Origin: Gammaproteobacteria bacterium
Lineage (GTDB): Bacteria; Pseudomonadota; Gammaproteobacteria; Steroidobacterales; XN24
Assembly (NCBI GenBank): GCA_024640085.1
Contig: JAHEFR010000011.1
Location: 1-64,000, forward strand
Direction: 5' to 3'
Length of the DNA stretch: 64,000 nucleotides
Positions 9,228-18,586 of the stretch are shown in pieces (the first letter of the stretch is position 1; each line of letters begins with the position of its first letter). The position numbers and the translations under genes are program-made. Under the pieces are notes generated by a model. It was not told the DNA's origin. It was given only the letters and a program-made list of their open reading frames with translations, and searched no databases.

Positions 9228-9241
9228 TTGATCGAGATCAA
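9228..9241. promoter_or_regulatory. Perfect FNR/ANR-type binding site
   Basis: TTGAT-CGAG-ATCAA matches the FNR/ANR consensus TTGAT-N4-ATCAA at all ten specified positions. It sits 150 bases upstream of the crotonase start and 235 bases upstream of the nqrA start. The rest of this 397-base gap (9079-9475) shows no gene; a weak -10-like TAGAAT lies at about 9348-9353. An oxygen-responsive regulator could act on either divergent gene. Confidence 0.5.
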
Positions 9242-9475
9242 CTCGATAACCGGGTCCTGACGCGAGAATGTGCCGCCAGGGGATGCTCCGCAGGATCACC
9301 GGTTTTGCTGCGGTTTCTGGATCGAGCATTTTTGCTTCCGGTCCGTTAGAATCCTCGGGAAATTCCGTCACGCAAGCCAAGGCCCGTGGGGCGGACCCGG
9401 CACATCGACCGGCAGTGAGCCAGGTCGGTTGGGCGGATCCGGGGTCTCGCGCGAATCTCGAGGACAACGGGAGCG

Positions 9476-10825
9476 ATGAGAATAAAGATCAAGAGGGGAC
9501 TCGATCTGCCCATCGCCGGCGCGCCGGCCCAGCGGATCGAGGACGGTCCGCCAATCCATCGCGTCGCCGTTCTCGGCAGAGACTTCGTCGGTCTGAAACC
9601 GACGATGCTGGTAGAGGAAGGCCAGCGGGTGAAGCTCGGCCAGCCGGTGTTCACCGACAAGGGAAACCCCGCCGTGGCCATCGTGGCCCCCGGGGGCGGC
9701 ACTGTCCGGAAGATCCGCCGCGGAGCGCGCCGCGTGCTGCAGTCCGTCACCATCGATCTGGACGACCGGGAGGAGGAGGAGACCTTCCGTCACTGGCCTG
9801 CGGACCGGTTGTACAGCCTGAGCCGGGGGGATGTCGTCACCAACCTGCTGGCTTCCGGGCTCTGGACTTCGTTCAGGACCCGGCCCTACAGCAAGGTGCC
9901 CGCGCCCGACAGCGACCCGGACGCCATCTTCGTCACCGCCATCGATACCAATCCCCTGGCGGCCGATCCCCAGGTCATCGTGGCCCAGGCGGCGGAGGAC
10001 TTCGGTTACGGCATGACGGTGATATCCGAGCTGACCGAGGGCCCCCTGTATTTATGCAAGGCGCCCGGCGCCGAGATCCCGACCCCGGATATTCAGCGTC
10101 TCCAGGTCGAGGAGTTCGAGGGGCCGCATCCGTCCGGTCTGGCGGGGACCCACATCCATTTCCTCCATCCGGTCAGCGCAAACCGGACCGTGTGGACAAT
10201 CGGCGTCCAGGATGTCATCGCCATCGGTCGCTTGTTCACCACCGGGCGGTTGAACCCGGAGCGGATCATATCCATCGGCGGTCCGCCGGTGCTCGATCCG
10301 CACCTTGTCAGGACGCGCATGGGTGCCGCGGTGGCGCCCTTGATCGACGTGCAGCTGCGGCCCGGCAAGATTCGCGTGCTCTCCGGCCCCATCCTCTCCG
10401 GATTCCGGGCGGCCGGCTGGGCGGCATACCTGGGCCGCTATCATAATCAGGTGTCCGCACTCTACGAACCCACCGAGCGGGAGTTCCTGGGCTGGATCCG
10501 GCCCGGACACAAGAAGTTCTCGGTTACCCGGGTCTTCATCTCGAGTCTCCTGAAGCCCGGTGAGTTCAACATCAATACCTCCCAGAACGGCAGCCCCAGG
10601 GCCATGGTTCCGATCGGGTCCTACGAGCGGGTCATGCCGATGGACATCCTGGCGACGCCCCTGCTAAAGGCCATCCTCGTTCGTGACACGGACATGGCGC
10701 AGAAACTCGGTTGCCTGGAACTCGACGAAGAGGACCTGGCGCTGTGCACCTACGTCTGCCCGGGGAAATACGACTACGGTCCGATCCTCCGTGACAACCT
10801 GGACATGATCGAGAAGGAAGGCTGA
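9476..10825 (+). CDS. nqrA: Na+-translocating NADH:quinone oxidoreductase subunit A
   Basis: The 449-residue peripheral subunit NqrA is recognised from its opening ([17 protein letters not shown]) and the family-typical [17 protein letters not shown] and [11 protein letters not shown] segments. NqrA sits on the cytoplasmic face of the six-subunit Na+-NQR and contributes to quinone binding. There are no membrane segments. It is the first gene of the operon: the stop overlaps the nqrB start in TGATG (one base shared), so translation is coupled. The length is normal for the family. Confidence 0.97.
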   Translation: MRIKIKRGLDLPIAGAPAQRIEDGPPIHRVAVLGRDFVGLKPTMLVEEGQRVKLGQPVFTDKGNPAVAIVAPGGGTVRKIRRGARRVLQSVTIDLDDREEEETFRHWPADRLYSLSRGDVVTNLLASGLWTSFRTRPYSKVPAPDSDPDAIFVTAIDTNPLAADPQVIVAQAAEDFGYGMTVISELTEGPLYLCKAPGAEIPTPDIQRLQVEEFEGPHPSGLAGTHIHFLHPVSANRTVWTIGVQDVIAIGRLFTTGRLNPERIISIGGPPVLDPHLVRTRMGAAVAPLIDVQLRPGKIRVLSGPILSGFRAAGWAAYLGRYHNQVSALYEPTEREFLGWIRPGHKKFSVTRVFISSLLKPGEFNINTSQNGSPRAMVPIGSYERVMPMDILATPLLKAILVRDTDMAQKLGCLELDEEDLALCTYVCPGKYDYGPILRDNLDMIEKEG

Positions 10826-12036
10826 TGTCGCGCCTCAGAAAGTTCCTCGACAGCATCGAGCCCATCTTCTCCAAGGGCGGTCGATTGCACCGGTTCGAGG
10901 CCATCTACGAGATGGTCGACACGCTTTTCTACTCTCCGGCCGACGTCACCCGGAGCGCGCCGCACGTGCGCGACGGCATCGATCTGAAGCGGATCATGAT
11001 CTACGTGTTCCTGGCGGCGCTGCCGGTGGCACTGGTCGGGATGTACAACGTCGGCCTGCAGGCGAATACGGCCCTCGCCGAGATGGGCCTGAACGGCATC
11101 GGCGGTTGGCGCGGCGACGTGCTGGAGCGCTTCGGCATCGGCTACGATCCGGCCAGCGTCGCAGCCTGTTTCTGGCAGGGATTCCTGTATTTCCTCCCCG
11201 TCTACGTGGTGACGCTGGCGGCGGGCGGTTTCTGGGAGGTCCTGTTCGCGCTGGTCCGCAACCACGAGGTCAACGAGGGATTCTTCGTCACCTCCCTCCT
11301 GTACGCGCTCATCCTGCCTCCCACCATCCCCCTGTGGCAGGTGGCTCTCGGCATCAGTTTCGCGGTGGTGATCGGCAAGGAAGTCTTCGGCGGCACCGGC
11401 AAGAACTTCCTGAATCCAGCCCTGGTCGGACGGGCGTTCCTGTTCTTCGCCTATCCGGCCCAGAACTCGGGTAATGCGGTCTGGACCGCTGTCGATGGAT
11501 TCACCGGCGCCACGCCCCTGGCGGTGGCGGCGGAAGGGGGGACCCAGGCGGTGGTCGCGGACGGCGTGACCTGGATGGACGCCTTCCTCGGTACCATCCA
11601 GGGCACGATCGGGGCGGAATCGACCCTGATGTGCCTGGTCGGCGCGGTGTTCCTCATCTACACCCGGGTGGCGTCCTGGCGGATCATGCTGGGGGTATTC
11701 CTCGGCATGTTCCTGCTGTCGTCCCTGTTCAACGCCATCGGCAGCGATACCAACCCCATGTTCGCCATGCCCTGGCACTGGCACCTGGTGCTCGGTGGCT
11801 TTGCATTCGGCATGGTGTACATGGCTACCGACCCCGTCTCTGCCTCGATGACCTCTAGCGGCAAGCTCTGGTATGGGGCGCTGATCGGCGTCATGTGCGT
11901 GTTGGTCCGGGTGGTCAATCCGGCATACCCGGAAGGGATGATGCTGGCCATCCTGTTCGCCAACGTGTTCGCTCCGGTCATCGACTACTTCGTCATCCAG
12001 GCCAACGTGCGCAGAAGGATGAAACGCAATGCCTGA
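10825..12036 (+). CDS. nqrB: Na+-NQR subunit B (covalent FMN, Na+ channel)
   Basis: 403 residues with about ten hydrophobic helices. NqrB carries one covalently bound FMN on a threonine. The attachment motif appears as DGFTGATPL, making Thr230 the modified residue. This motif is known to be filled by the flavin transferase ApbE. NqrB also holds riboflavin and contributes most of the sodium path and the quinone site. Its start overlaps nqrA by one base, and its end overlaps nqrC by eight bases. Confidence 0.97.
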   Translation: MSRLRKFLDSIEPIFSKGGRLHRFEAIYEMVDTLFYSPADVTRSAPHVRDGIDLKRIMIYVFLAALPVALVGMYNVGLQANTALAEMGLNGIGGWRGDVLERFGIGYDPASVAACFWQGFLYFLPVYVVTLAAGGFWEVLFALVRNHEVNEGFFVTSLLYALILPPTIPLWQVALGISFAVVIGKEVFGGTGKNFLNPALVGRAFLFFAYPAQNSGNAVWTAVDGFTGATPLAVAAEGGTQAVVADGVTWMDAFLGTIQGTIGAESTLMCLVGAVFLIYTRVASWRIMLGVFLGMFLLSSLFNAIGSDTNPMFAMPWHWHLVLGGFAFGMVYMATDPVSASMTSSGKLWYGALIGVMCVLVRVVNPAYPEGMMLAILFANVFAPVIDYFVIQANVRRRMKRNA

Positions 12037-12844
12037 GGAAAGCGGTCGCAAAGGCTGGCTCGCGTCACTGCCCAACGACAGCGTCGCCAAGACCCTGGTG
12101 GTAGCAATCGGGCTCTGCCTGGTCTGTTCCGTGATCGTCTCGGCCACCGCCGTGGCCCTGAAGCCCCTGCAGGAACGCAACGCGGCGCTGGCCCGCAAGA
12201 TTCAGATCCTCAAGGTGGCCGATCTGATGGAGGAGGGCGGGGACGTGGATGCCCTGTTCTCCCAGGTCGAGACCCGGATCGTGGATTTTGACACCGGCCA
12301 GTTCACCGACGCAGTGGATCCGGAGACCTACAACCAGCACAAGGCCTCCGAGGACCCGGCCACCAGCATCCGCGTGCCGCCCGAGCAGGACATCGCCAAC
12401 ATCCAGCGTCGCGCCCGGTATGCGCCGATCTACCTGGTGCGGGAAGGGGACGAGATCGAGACCATCATCCTGCCCATCCACGGTTACGGTCTCTGGTCCA
12501 CGATGTATGGCTTTCTCGCCCTGGCGGGTGACGGCCGCACCGTCAAGGGCATCACCTTCTATGAGGACGGCGAGACGCCGGGTCTCGGCGGCGAGATCAA
12601 CAATCCGCGCTGGCAGGCACGCTGGGAGGGCAAGCAGGTCTACGACGAGACCGGCGAGGCCCGCCTCCGGGTCATCAAGGGATCGCCAACTGCCGGGTCG
12701 CCCGAGGCGGTCTACCAGGTGGATGGGCTCTCAGGCGCGACGCTGACAGCCAACGGCGTGAGTTTCACCATCCGCTACTGGATGGGAGACGAGGCTTTCG
12801 GGCCGTTCCTCGCCTGGCTGCGGGAAGAGGGGGGACTATCGTGA
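12029..12844 (+). CDS. nqrC: Na+-NQR subunit C (covalent FMN)
   Basis: 271 residues with one N-terminal transmembrane helix (about residues 22-46) and a periplasmic FMN-binding domain. The flavinylation motif is SGATLT near the C-terminus, with Thr238 the predicted FMN carrier. [10 protein letters not shown] at residues 181-190 is typical of NqrC/RnfG. In the complex it passes electrons from the NqrD/E iron centre to NqrB. It overlaps nqrB by eight bases and nqrD by four (GTGA). Confidence 0.97.
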   Translation: MPEESGRKGWLASLPNDSVAKTLVVAIGLCLVCSVIVSATAVALKPLQERNAALARKIQILKVADLMEEGGDVDALFSQVETRIVDFDTGQFTDAVDPETYNQHKASEDPATSIRVPPEQDIANIQRRARYAPIYLVREGDEIETIILPIHGYGLWSTMYGFLALAGDGRTVKGITFYEDGETPGLGGEINNPRWQARWEGKQVYDETGEARLRVIKGSPTAGSPEAVYQVDGLSGATLTANGVSFTIRYWMGDEAFGPFLAWLREEGGLS

Positions 12845-13503
12845 GTAGCAGTCAACGCAAGATCCTGTTATCGCCGGTGGTCGATAACAACCCGATCACC
12901 CTGCAGGTGCTGGGCATCTGTTCGGCGCTCGCGGTGACGACCCAGCTCTCGACTTCGGTGGTGATGTGCCTGGCAGTGACGGCAGTGCTGGCCGCGTCGA
13001 ACGTGTCGGTCAGCCTGATCCGCAACCATATGCCGACCAACATCCGCATGATCGTGCAGATGGTCATCATCGCTTCACTGGTCATCGTCGTCGACCAGTT
13101 GCTGAAGGCATATGCCTACGACATCAGCAAGAAGCTCTCCGTCTTCGTCGGCCTGATCATCACCAACTGCATCGTCATGGGCCGGACCGAGGCCTTCGCG
13201 TCCTCGAACAAGCCATGGCCGAGCCTGCTGGACGGGATCGGGCACGGGCTCGGCTACAGCGCCATCCTGCTGGCGGTCGCCGTCGTCCGTGAATTGTTCG
13301 GGTCGGGCAAGCTGTTCGGTCACGAGATCTTTCCGCTGGTCACCGACGGCGGCTGGTACAACCCGAACGGGCTGATGCTGCTTGCCCCCAGCGCCTTCTT
13401 CCTGATCGGCCTGATCATCTGGGGCGTCCGGGCCTGGAAACCGGCCCAGGTAGAGAAACGTGAATACCAGATCAAGGTCGTCCACCGGACGGAGGCGATC
13501 TGA
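12841..13503 (+). CDS. nqrD: Na+-NQR subunit D
   Basis: 220 residues, nearly all membrane-embedded with about six helices. It starts with GTG inside the end of nqrC (GTGA overlap) and ends in a TGATG overlap with nqrE. The NqrD/RnfE signature is visible in [18 protein letters not shown] and [16 protein letters not shown]; the Cys in NCIVMGR is one ligand of the intramembrane iron centre shared with NqrE. The C-terminal tail is charged and cytoplasmic. Confidence 0.97.
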   Translation: MSSSQRKILLSPVVDNNPITLQVLGICSALAVTTQLSTSVVMCLAVTAVLAASNVSVSLIRNHMPTNIRMIVQMVIIASLVIVVDQLLKAYAYDISKKLSVFVGLIITNCIVMGRTEAFASSNKPWPSLLDGIGHGLGYSAILLAVAVVRELFGSGKLFGHEIFPLVTDGGWYNPNGLMLLAPSAFFLIGLIIWGVRAWKPAQVEKREYQIKVVHRTEAI

Positions 13504-14111
13504 TGGAAGCCTATCTCAGCCTGTTTATCCGCTCGATATTCATCGAGAATCTTGCCCTGTCGTTCTTCCTCGGCATGTGCACCTTCCTGGCCGTGTCCAA
13601 GAAGGTGGAGACAGCCATAGGGCTGGGCCTTGCGGTCGTAGTGGTCCAGGTCATCACCGTGCCGGCAAACAATCTGATCTACCACTTCCTCCTTAGAGAA
13701 GGCGCCCTGGCCTGGGCCGGCCTGCCCGAGGTGGACCTGAGTTTCCTCGGTCTGCTGACCTACATCGGTGTCATCGCGGCCATGGTGCAGATTCTCGAGA
13801 TGACCCTGGACAAGTACTTCCCCGCTCTTTATCACGCGCTGGGGATATTCCTGCCGCTGATCACGGTCAACTGCGCGATCCTCGGCGGATCCCTGTTCAT
13901 GGTGGAGAGAAGTTATACCTTCGGGCAGAGCGTGGTGTTCGGTGTCGGCAGCGGTATCGGCTGGGCCCTGGCTATCGTCGCACTTGCCGGCATCAGGGAG
14001 AAGCTGAAGTACAGCGACGTCCCGGACGGTCTGCAGGGGCTGGGGATCACCTTTATTACCGTAGGGCTGATGTCCATGGCGTTCATGGCGTTTTCGGGAA
14101 TCCAGCTCTAG
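13503..14111 (+). CDS. nqrE: Na+-NQR subunit E
   Basis: 202 residues with about six transmembrane helices, paralogous to NqrD with inverted topology. The segments [20 protein letters not shown] (near residue 23) and [15 protein letters not shown] (near residue 120) each contribute a Cys to the shared iron centre. The start overlaps nqrD by one base. A 32-base gap to nqrF follows, the largest in the operon. Confidence 0.97.
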   Translation: MEAYLSLFIRSIFIENLALSFFLGMCTFLAVSKKVETAIGLGLAVVVVQVITVPANNLIYHFLLREGALAWAGLPEVDLSFLGLLTYIGVIAAMVQILEMTLDKYFPALYHALGIFLPLITVNCAILGGSLFMVERSYTFGQSVVFGVGSGIGWALAIVALAGIREKLKYSDVPDGLQGLGITFITVGLMSMAFMAFSGIQL

Positions 14112-14143
14112 GACACGGGCACGCAGGAACAGGACAGGGATCC

Positions 14144-15364
14144 ATGCTGACAATCATTCTCGGCGTCGTCATGTTCACCGGTATCGTGCTGGCGCTGGTA
14201 TTCATCATTCTGGCCGCGCGCTCGCGGTTGGTGGCCACCGGCAGCGTCGATATCCTGGTCAACGCCGAGCGCACCATCAATGCCAAGGTGGGCAGCAAAC
14301 TCCTCGGTGCCCTGGCGGACGCCAAGCTTTTCGTCGCCTCAGCATGCGGTGGCGGTGGCACCTGCGGTCAGTGCAGGGTCCGCGTGCTCGAGGGCGGCGG
14401 CGGTATCCTGCCCACCGAAACCTCGATTATCAATAAGCGTGAGGCCACCCGGGGCGACAGGCTATCCTGCCAGGTCGTGGTCAAGAACGACATGCGGATC
14501 GAGGTGCCCCGGGAGGTCTTCGGCGTCAAGCGCATGGAATGCTCCGTGCGTTCCAACAAGAGCGTGGCCACCTTCATCAAGGAACTGGTGCTGGAACTCC
14601 CGGCCGGCGAAGACCTGAATTTCAGAGCCGGGGGCTATATCCAGATCGAGTGTCCGCCCCACACGGTAAAGTATTCGGACTTCGAGATACCGGACAGATT
14701 CCGCGACGACTGGGATCGCTACGACCTCTTCCGCTATGTGTCGAAATGCGAAGAGTCGGTGATGCGAGCCTATTCCATGGCCAACTACCCCGAGGAGAAG
14801 GGTATCGTGATGCTGAACGTCCGCATCGCGACGCCGCCGCCGCAGATGCCGGAGGCCCCGCCGGGCATCATGTCCAGCTTCATCTTCGGCCTCAAGCCGG
14901 GCGACAAGGTGTGGGTCTCGGGGCCCTTCGGCGAGTTCTTCGCCAAGGACACCGATGCCGAGATGGTATTCATCGGCGGCGGAGCGGGCATGGCCCCGAT
15001 GCGGGCCCATATCTTCGATCAGCTCAAGCGGCTCCATAGCAAGCGCAAGATGAGCTACTGGTATGGCGCCCGCAGCAAGCGTGAAATGTTCTATACCGAA
15101 GACTTCGACATGCTGGCGAAGGAGAACGACAATTTCCAGTGGCACGTGGCCCTGTCGGATCCGTTGCCGGAGGATAATTGGGACGGTTACACCGGATTTA
15201 TCCACGAAGTCCTGTTCGAGAACTACCTCAAGGATCATCCGGCGCCCGAGGATTGCGAGTACTACATGTGCGGGCCGCCGATGATGACCAAGGCGGTCCT
15301 GCAGATGCTCCACGACCTCGGCGTCGAGAAGGAAAATATCCTGCTGGATGATTTCGGTGGCTGA
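14144..15364 (+). CDS. nqrF: Na+-NQR subunit F (NADH dehydrogenase, 2Fe-2S and FAD)
   Basis: 406 residues. An N-terminal membrane helix (1-25) is followed by a plant-type [2Fe-2S] ferredoxin domain with ligands Cys68, Cys74, Cys77 and Cys109. A ferredoxin-reductase module follows with the FAD motif RAYSMANYP (near residue 208) and an NADH-binding region with [12 protein letters not shown] (near 280). The C-terminus DDFGG is family-typical. This is the electron-entry subunit that oxidises NADH. An AGGGA Shine-Dalgarno precedes the ATG. Confidence 0.97.
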   Translation: MLTIILGVVMFTGIVLALVFIILAARSRLVATGSVDILVNAERTINAKVGSKLLGALADAKLFVASACGGGGTCGQCRVRVLEGGGGILPTETSIINKREATRGDRLSCQVVVKNDMRIEVPREVFGVKRMECSVRSNKSVATFIKELVLELPAGEDLNFRAGGYIQIECPPHTVKYSDFEIPDRFRDDWDRYDLFRYVSKCEESVMRAYSMANYPEEKGIVMLNVRIATPPPQMPEAPPGIMSSFIFGLKPGDKVWVSGPFGEFFAKDTDAEMVFIGGGAGMAPMRAHIFDQLKRLHSKRKMSYWYGARSKREMFYTEDFDMLAKENDNFQWHVALSDPLPEDNWDGYTGFIHEVLFENYLKDHPAPEDCEYYMCGPPMMTKAVLQMLHDLGVEKENILLDDFGG

Positions 15365-15398
15365 CCGGTCGTTACCGATCTACGCTCAATAGAGGACC

Positions 15399-15611
15399 AT
15401 GTTGATCACGTACCTGCTTGCATTCGCGATCTTTCTCGCCGCCGTCGCAGGATTGGCTGCCGGGTTGGTGTTGAGCGGACGCCGGATCCAGGGCAGTTGC
15501 GGCGGGCTGAACAATGTCCCGGGCGTCGAGTCCGACTGTGGCGGCGCGTGCCGGCAGCCGTGCGAGCGGCGCAGACTGGCCAGGAAAAAAGCCGCCGGCG
15601 AAGCGGCGTAA
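15399..15611 (+). CDS. nqrM: Na+-NQR maturation protein NqrM
   Basis: 70 residues: one N-terminal transmembrane helix (about 3-26) and a short cytoplasmic tail with Cys34, Cys47, Cys51 and Cys55 in the DUF539 pattern (SCGGL ... DCGGACRQPC). NqrM is required to insert the iron centre between NqrD and NqrE. The gene lies 34 bases after nqrF, as in other gammaproteobacterial nqr operons. The usual partner gene apbE (FMN transfer to NqrB/NqrC) is not here. Confidence 0.93.
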   Translation: MLITYLLAFAIFLAAVAGLAAGLVLSGRRIQGSCGGLNNVPGVESDCGGACRQPCERRRLARKKAAGEAA

Positions 15612-15626
15612 GCGGGAGGAGACCCG

Positions 15627-16037
15627 ATGGCGTACACAGCGCGCGACTACATGTCGCGAAAATTCGTGACATTCACACCGGACATGGACGTGCTGGAGGC
15701 CACCGACCTGATGGTGCGTCACGGTATCTCCGGGGGCCCGGTGGTGGACAGGACGGGGAACCTGGTTGGCGTCATTTCGGAGATCGACTGCCTGCGAACA
15801 GCGAAACAGGGCGCCTATCATGGGTCGGGCGGCGGCCGGGTCAAGGAAGTCATGCGCACCGAATTCATCAGCGTCGATGTGGACGACAGCATCATGCACG
15901 TGGCCAAGCTCCTGCTCGACACGAAAGGTTACTGGCGTGCTTTTCCGGTGATGAAGCAGAACAGGGTGGTCGGACGCATCATGCTGCGCGATGTCCTGAA
16001 AGCCTTCGAGGAGATGAGCCGGGAGGACGCGGACTGA
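15627..16037 (+). CDS. CBS-domain pair protein
   Basis: 136 residues consisting of two tandem CBS motifs and nothing else. The first includes MSRKFVTFTPDMDVLEATDLM and GGPVVDRTGNLVGVISEIDCL; the second includes VMRTEFISVDVDDSIMHVAKLLL and FPVMKQNRVVGRIMLRDVLKA. Such Bateman modules bind adenine nucleotides (AMP, ATP, SAM, NAD) and signal energy state. It begins 15 bases after nqrM with a GGGAGGAG Shine-Dalgarno, so it is probably the last gene of the nqr transcript. A role in sensing adenylate or NADH state for the complex is inference. Confidence 0.85.
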   Translation: MAYTARDYMSRKFVTFTPDMDVLEATDLMVRHGISGGPVVDRTGNLVGVISEIDCLRTAKQGAYHGSGGGRVKEVMRTEFISVDVDDSIMHVAKLLLDTKGYWRAFPVMKQNRVVGRIMLRDVLKAFEEMSREDAD

Positions 16038-16134
16038 AGATCGTCCGGGCGCCGTCGTCATCCCGGAGGAAATCGCTCAGATGCGCCGCAAGTGATCTCG
16101 ACTGACTCCCTGGCATCCGCAATCCGGAGGTCTT

Positions 16135-18321
16135 TCAGCCTGCAGCGCCCGCCCGTTTCTTGGTCTTCTTGCCTAGCCGACTGGCCGCCTTCAAACGCTT
16201 CTCCGCCATGGCGATGAGCTTGTCCTGCGAGCTCCGCTTGTCGCGGCGCCGACCCGGGGTCCGCTGCACGTAGCTCCCATCGGCCTGCATCTCCCACGCT
16301 GACCGATGGTCGTCCAGCTGGACGTCGAGTATTTGCCGCAGGCTCTTGCGGAGAGGCGCCTGCTCGACTGGTACCACCGTTTCGACCCGTGATTCCAGAT
16401 TGCGACGCATGCAGTCGGCGGAACCGATGAAGTACTCCTCGTCGCCGCCGTTTCGGAAATAGAAGATACGGGCATGCTCGAGGAAGCGACCGACGATGCT
16501 CAGGACGCGGACGTTGTCCGACAGTCCCGAGATCCCGGGACGCAGCCGGCAGGTGTCCCTCACGATGAGGTCCACTTTTACACCCGCCATGGAGGCCTCG
16601 TAGAGGGCCCGGGTGACGTCCTTGTCCTCCAGGGCGTTCATCTTGAACTGGATGAGGCCCGGGCTCTGTTCCGAGTGGCCGTCGATCTCCCGCCTGATGC
16701 GTTCGAGCAGGCCTTTCTTGAGATGTTTCGGGGCGGGCAGGAGCTTCTTGTAGTCCCGGTTGGGCACGAAACCCGTGGTCAGGAAGTTGAAAAGCTCCGT
16801 GAGATCCTCACCCAGGTCCGCGTCGCAGGTCAGCACGCCCATGTCGGCATAGATGCGTGCCGTGCCGGAATGATAGTTGCCTGTGCCGAAATGAGCATAG
16901 CGGCGCAGTCCGTTGTAGTCCTGCCTCAGTACGAACACCACCTTGCTGTGGGTTTTCAGCCCCACGACCCCGTAAGAGACGTGGATGCCTTGCTCTTCCA
17001 TCTGGTTGGCCCAGCGGATGTTGGCCGACTCGTCAAACCGGGCCTTGAGCTCTACCGCCACCATCACCTGCTTGCCGTTGTGTGCCGCTTCCATCAGGTA
17101 GTCCACGATCCGCGACTTCTCGGCGGTCCGGTACAGGGTCATCTTGATGGCGAGGACCTTGGGATCGCGTGCCGCCTCCCTGACGAAACGTTCGACCGTG
17201 GTGGCGAAGGACTCGTAGGGGTGCTGAAGCAGGATGGGACCCTGGCGGCGGATCAGGTGAAACAAGTTGGGGACGCCGACGATCTTGGCGTTGTCCACCG
17301 GATGGTGCGGCGTATCATGCAGATCCTGTCGGTCTATGGACGCGATCTGGAAGAGATCGCGCTTTTGCATCAGGCCATCGACTTCGAATACATCGATCTG
17401 TTCGTCCAGCCCCATTTCCGCGGCGAGCATGCCGCGGTGGACCGGCGGCATGCCGCGGGAGACCTCCAGCCGCACGATGGGGGCGAACTTCCTCTCCCGG
17501 AGTTCGGACTCGATTAGCTCCAGCAGATCGTTGGCCTGTTCCTCCGATCGCTCGGTAATGGCGTTACGCGTGACCCTGAATAGGTCCCAGCGCTCGATCT
17601 GGATGCCAGGAAAGAGTCGCTGCAGGTTGTGGGCGATCACGTCCTCCAGGGGCACGTACAGGGTATCGTCCCCGACCTGGAGGAAACGGGGGACCCCGGC
17701 GCCGGTCGGCACCTTGATCCGCACCAGGGCGTTTCCCTTGCCGTCGGGGCGCTGGATGGTAACCAGCAGATTGAGGGACAGATTCGAAATGAACGGAAAG
17801 GGGTGGGCCGGGTCCATGACCATGGGCGTCACCAACGGATAGATATTCCGCATGTAGTGCTGCTGCACCATCGCCTGCTGGTCAGGGGTGAGCGCGTCGT
17901 ATCCGGCGATACGGATCCCCTCTCGCCAGAGCAACCCCTTCAGTTCGGCCCCGAGACGACGCTGGTCCCGCTTGATGTCCTTTACCATGGCGTGACAGGC
18001 GTCTATCTGTTCCGCCGGTGTGCGGCCGTCGACAGAGAGTTCGTGGACGCCGGCCCCTACCTGTTGTTTCAGGCCGCCGATACGCTTCATGAAGAATTCG
18101 TCGAGGTTCGAGCTCAGAATGGCCAGGAACTTGACCCGCTCCAGCAACGGGTTGCGCCGGTCCGATGCCTCGTGCAGTACCCGCCTGTTGAATTCCAGCC
18201 AGGTCAGCTCGCGGTTGAGGTACCACTCCGGCGAATCCAGGTCGAAACGCGGTCCTGCTTCCGCCATGGACTCGGCGATCTCTGCGGACATGATGCGATG
18301 GTCGTTGCTGGTGTTTGTCAT
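16135..18321 (-). CDS. ppk1: Polyphosphate kinase 1
   Basis: About 728 residues from the ATG at 18321; an in-frame ATG at 18432 is possible but gives a non-conserved leader. The N domain begins WYLNRELTWLEFNRRVLHEA, followed by LSSNLDEFFMKRI. The phospholipase D-like catalytic half carries the autophosphorylated His in YAHFGTGNYHSGTARIY and the second conserved region at SADCMRRNLESRVE. It reversibly polymerises ATP gamma-phosphate into polyphosphate. The C-terminus is a basic tail (GRRRDKRSSQ...GKKTKKRAGAAG). No ppx exopolyphosphatase is adjacent. It is divergent from thrB. Confidence 0.95.
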   Translation of the reverse strand: MTNTSNDHRIMSAEIAESMAEAGPRFDLDSPEWYLNRELTWLEFNRRVLHEASDRRNPLLERVKFLAILSSNLDEFFMKRIGGLKQQVGAGVHELSVDGRTPAEQIDACHAMVKDIKRDQRRLGAELKGLLWREGIRIAGYDALTPDQQAMVQQHYMRNIYPLVTPMVMDPAHPFPFISNLSLNLLVTIQRPDGKGNALVRIKVPTGAGVPRFLQVGDDTLYVPLEDVIAHNLQRLFPGIQIERWDLFRVTRNAITERSEEQANDLLELIESELRERKFAPIVRLEVSRGMPPVHRGMLAAEMGLDEQIDVFEVDGLMQKRDLFQIASIDRQDLHDTPHHPVDNAKIVGVPNLFHLIRRQGPILLQHPYESFATTVERFVREAARDPKVLAIKMTLYRTAEKSRIVDYLMEAAHNGKQVMVAVELKARFDESANIRWANQMEEQGIHVSYGVVGLKTHSKVVFVLRQDYNGLRRYAHFGTGNYHSGTARIYADMGVLTCDADLGEDLTELFNFLTTGFVPNRDYKKLLPAPKHLKKGLLERIRREIDGHSEQSPGLIQFKMNALEDKDVTRALYEASMAGVKVDLIVRDTCRLRPGISGLSDNVRVLSIVGRFLEHARIFYFRNGGDEEYFIGSADCMRRNLESRVETVVPVEQAPLRKSLRQILDVQLDDHRSAWEMQADGSYVQRTPGRRRDKRSSQDKLIAMAEKRLKAASRLGKKTKKRAGAAG

Positions 18322-18416
18322 CGGGGCGCCCGCGGGAGGTGACGGACCATTAACGCTAGCACAATGTGGGCTGTCAGGTCTTGTCGGCCGACCGATTTTC
18401 CGGATGCTGTATGTGC

Positions 18417-18445
18417 TTGCGTGTAAACACAATAATCGCTATCGT
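18417..18445 (+). promoter_or_regulatory. Candidate sigma-70 promoter of the thrB leader
   Basis: TTGCGT (18417-18422), a 17-base spacer, and TATCGT (18440-18445). The predicted start is near 18452, giving a leader of about 135 bases before thrB that includes the terminator hairpin. Assigned by eye only. Confidence 0.3.
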
Positions 18446-18548
18446 GGGTGCAACGTATGGATCGACTCGCCCCTCGGCGGATGATCCAGAAGGCATTGAG
18501 CGATCCTGAGCAGAAGAAAAATGCAAGAACAGGGATCGCTTCGTTGAT

Positions 18549-18574
18549 CCCGCCCTCTGGGCGGGTCTTTTTTT
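18549..18574 (+). terminator. Intrinsic terminator / possible attenuator before thrB
   Basis: CCCGCCC-TCT-GGGCGGG is a perfect 7-bp GC stem with a 3-base loop, followed by TC and seven T residues. It ends only 12 bases before the thrB ATG. An 8-codon reading frame (18521-18547) stops at the base of the stem, and a 40-codon frame from 18457 runs through it, so a leader/attenuation arrangement is possible. Neither frame is rich in Thr or Ile codons. Confidence 0.75.
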
Positions 18575-18586
18575 GGTAAACACGGA

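Noticed and set aside
10774-12198. 474-codon frame antisense to nqrB
   Set aside because: The translation is rich in His/Glu/Asp repeats typical of shadows; nqrB is certain.
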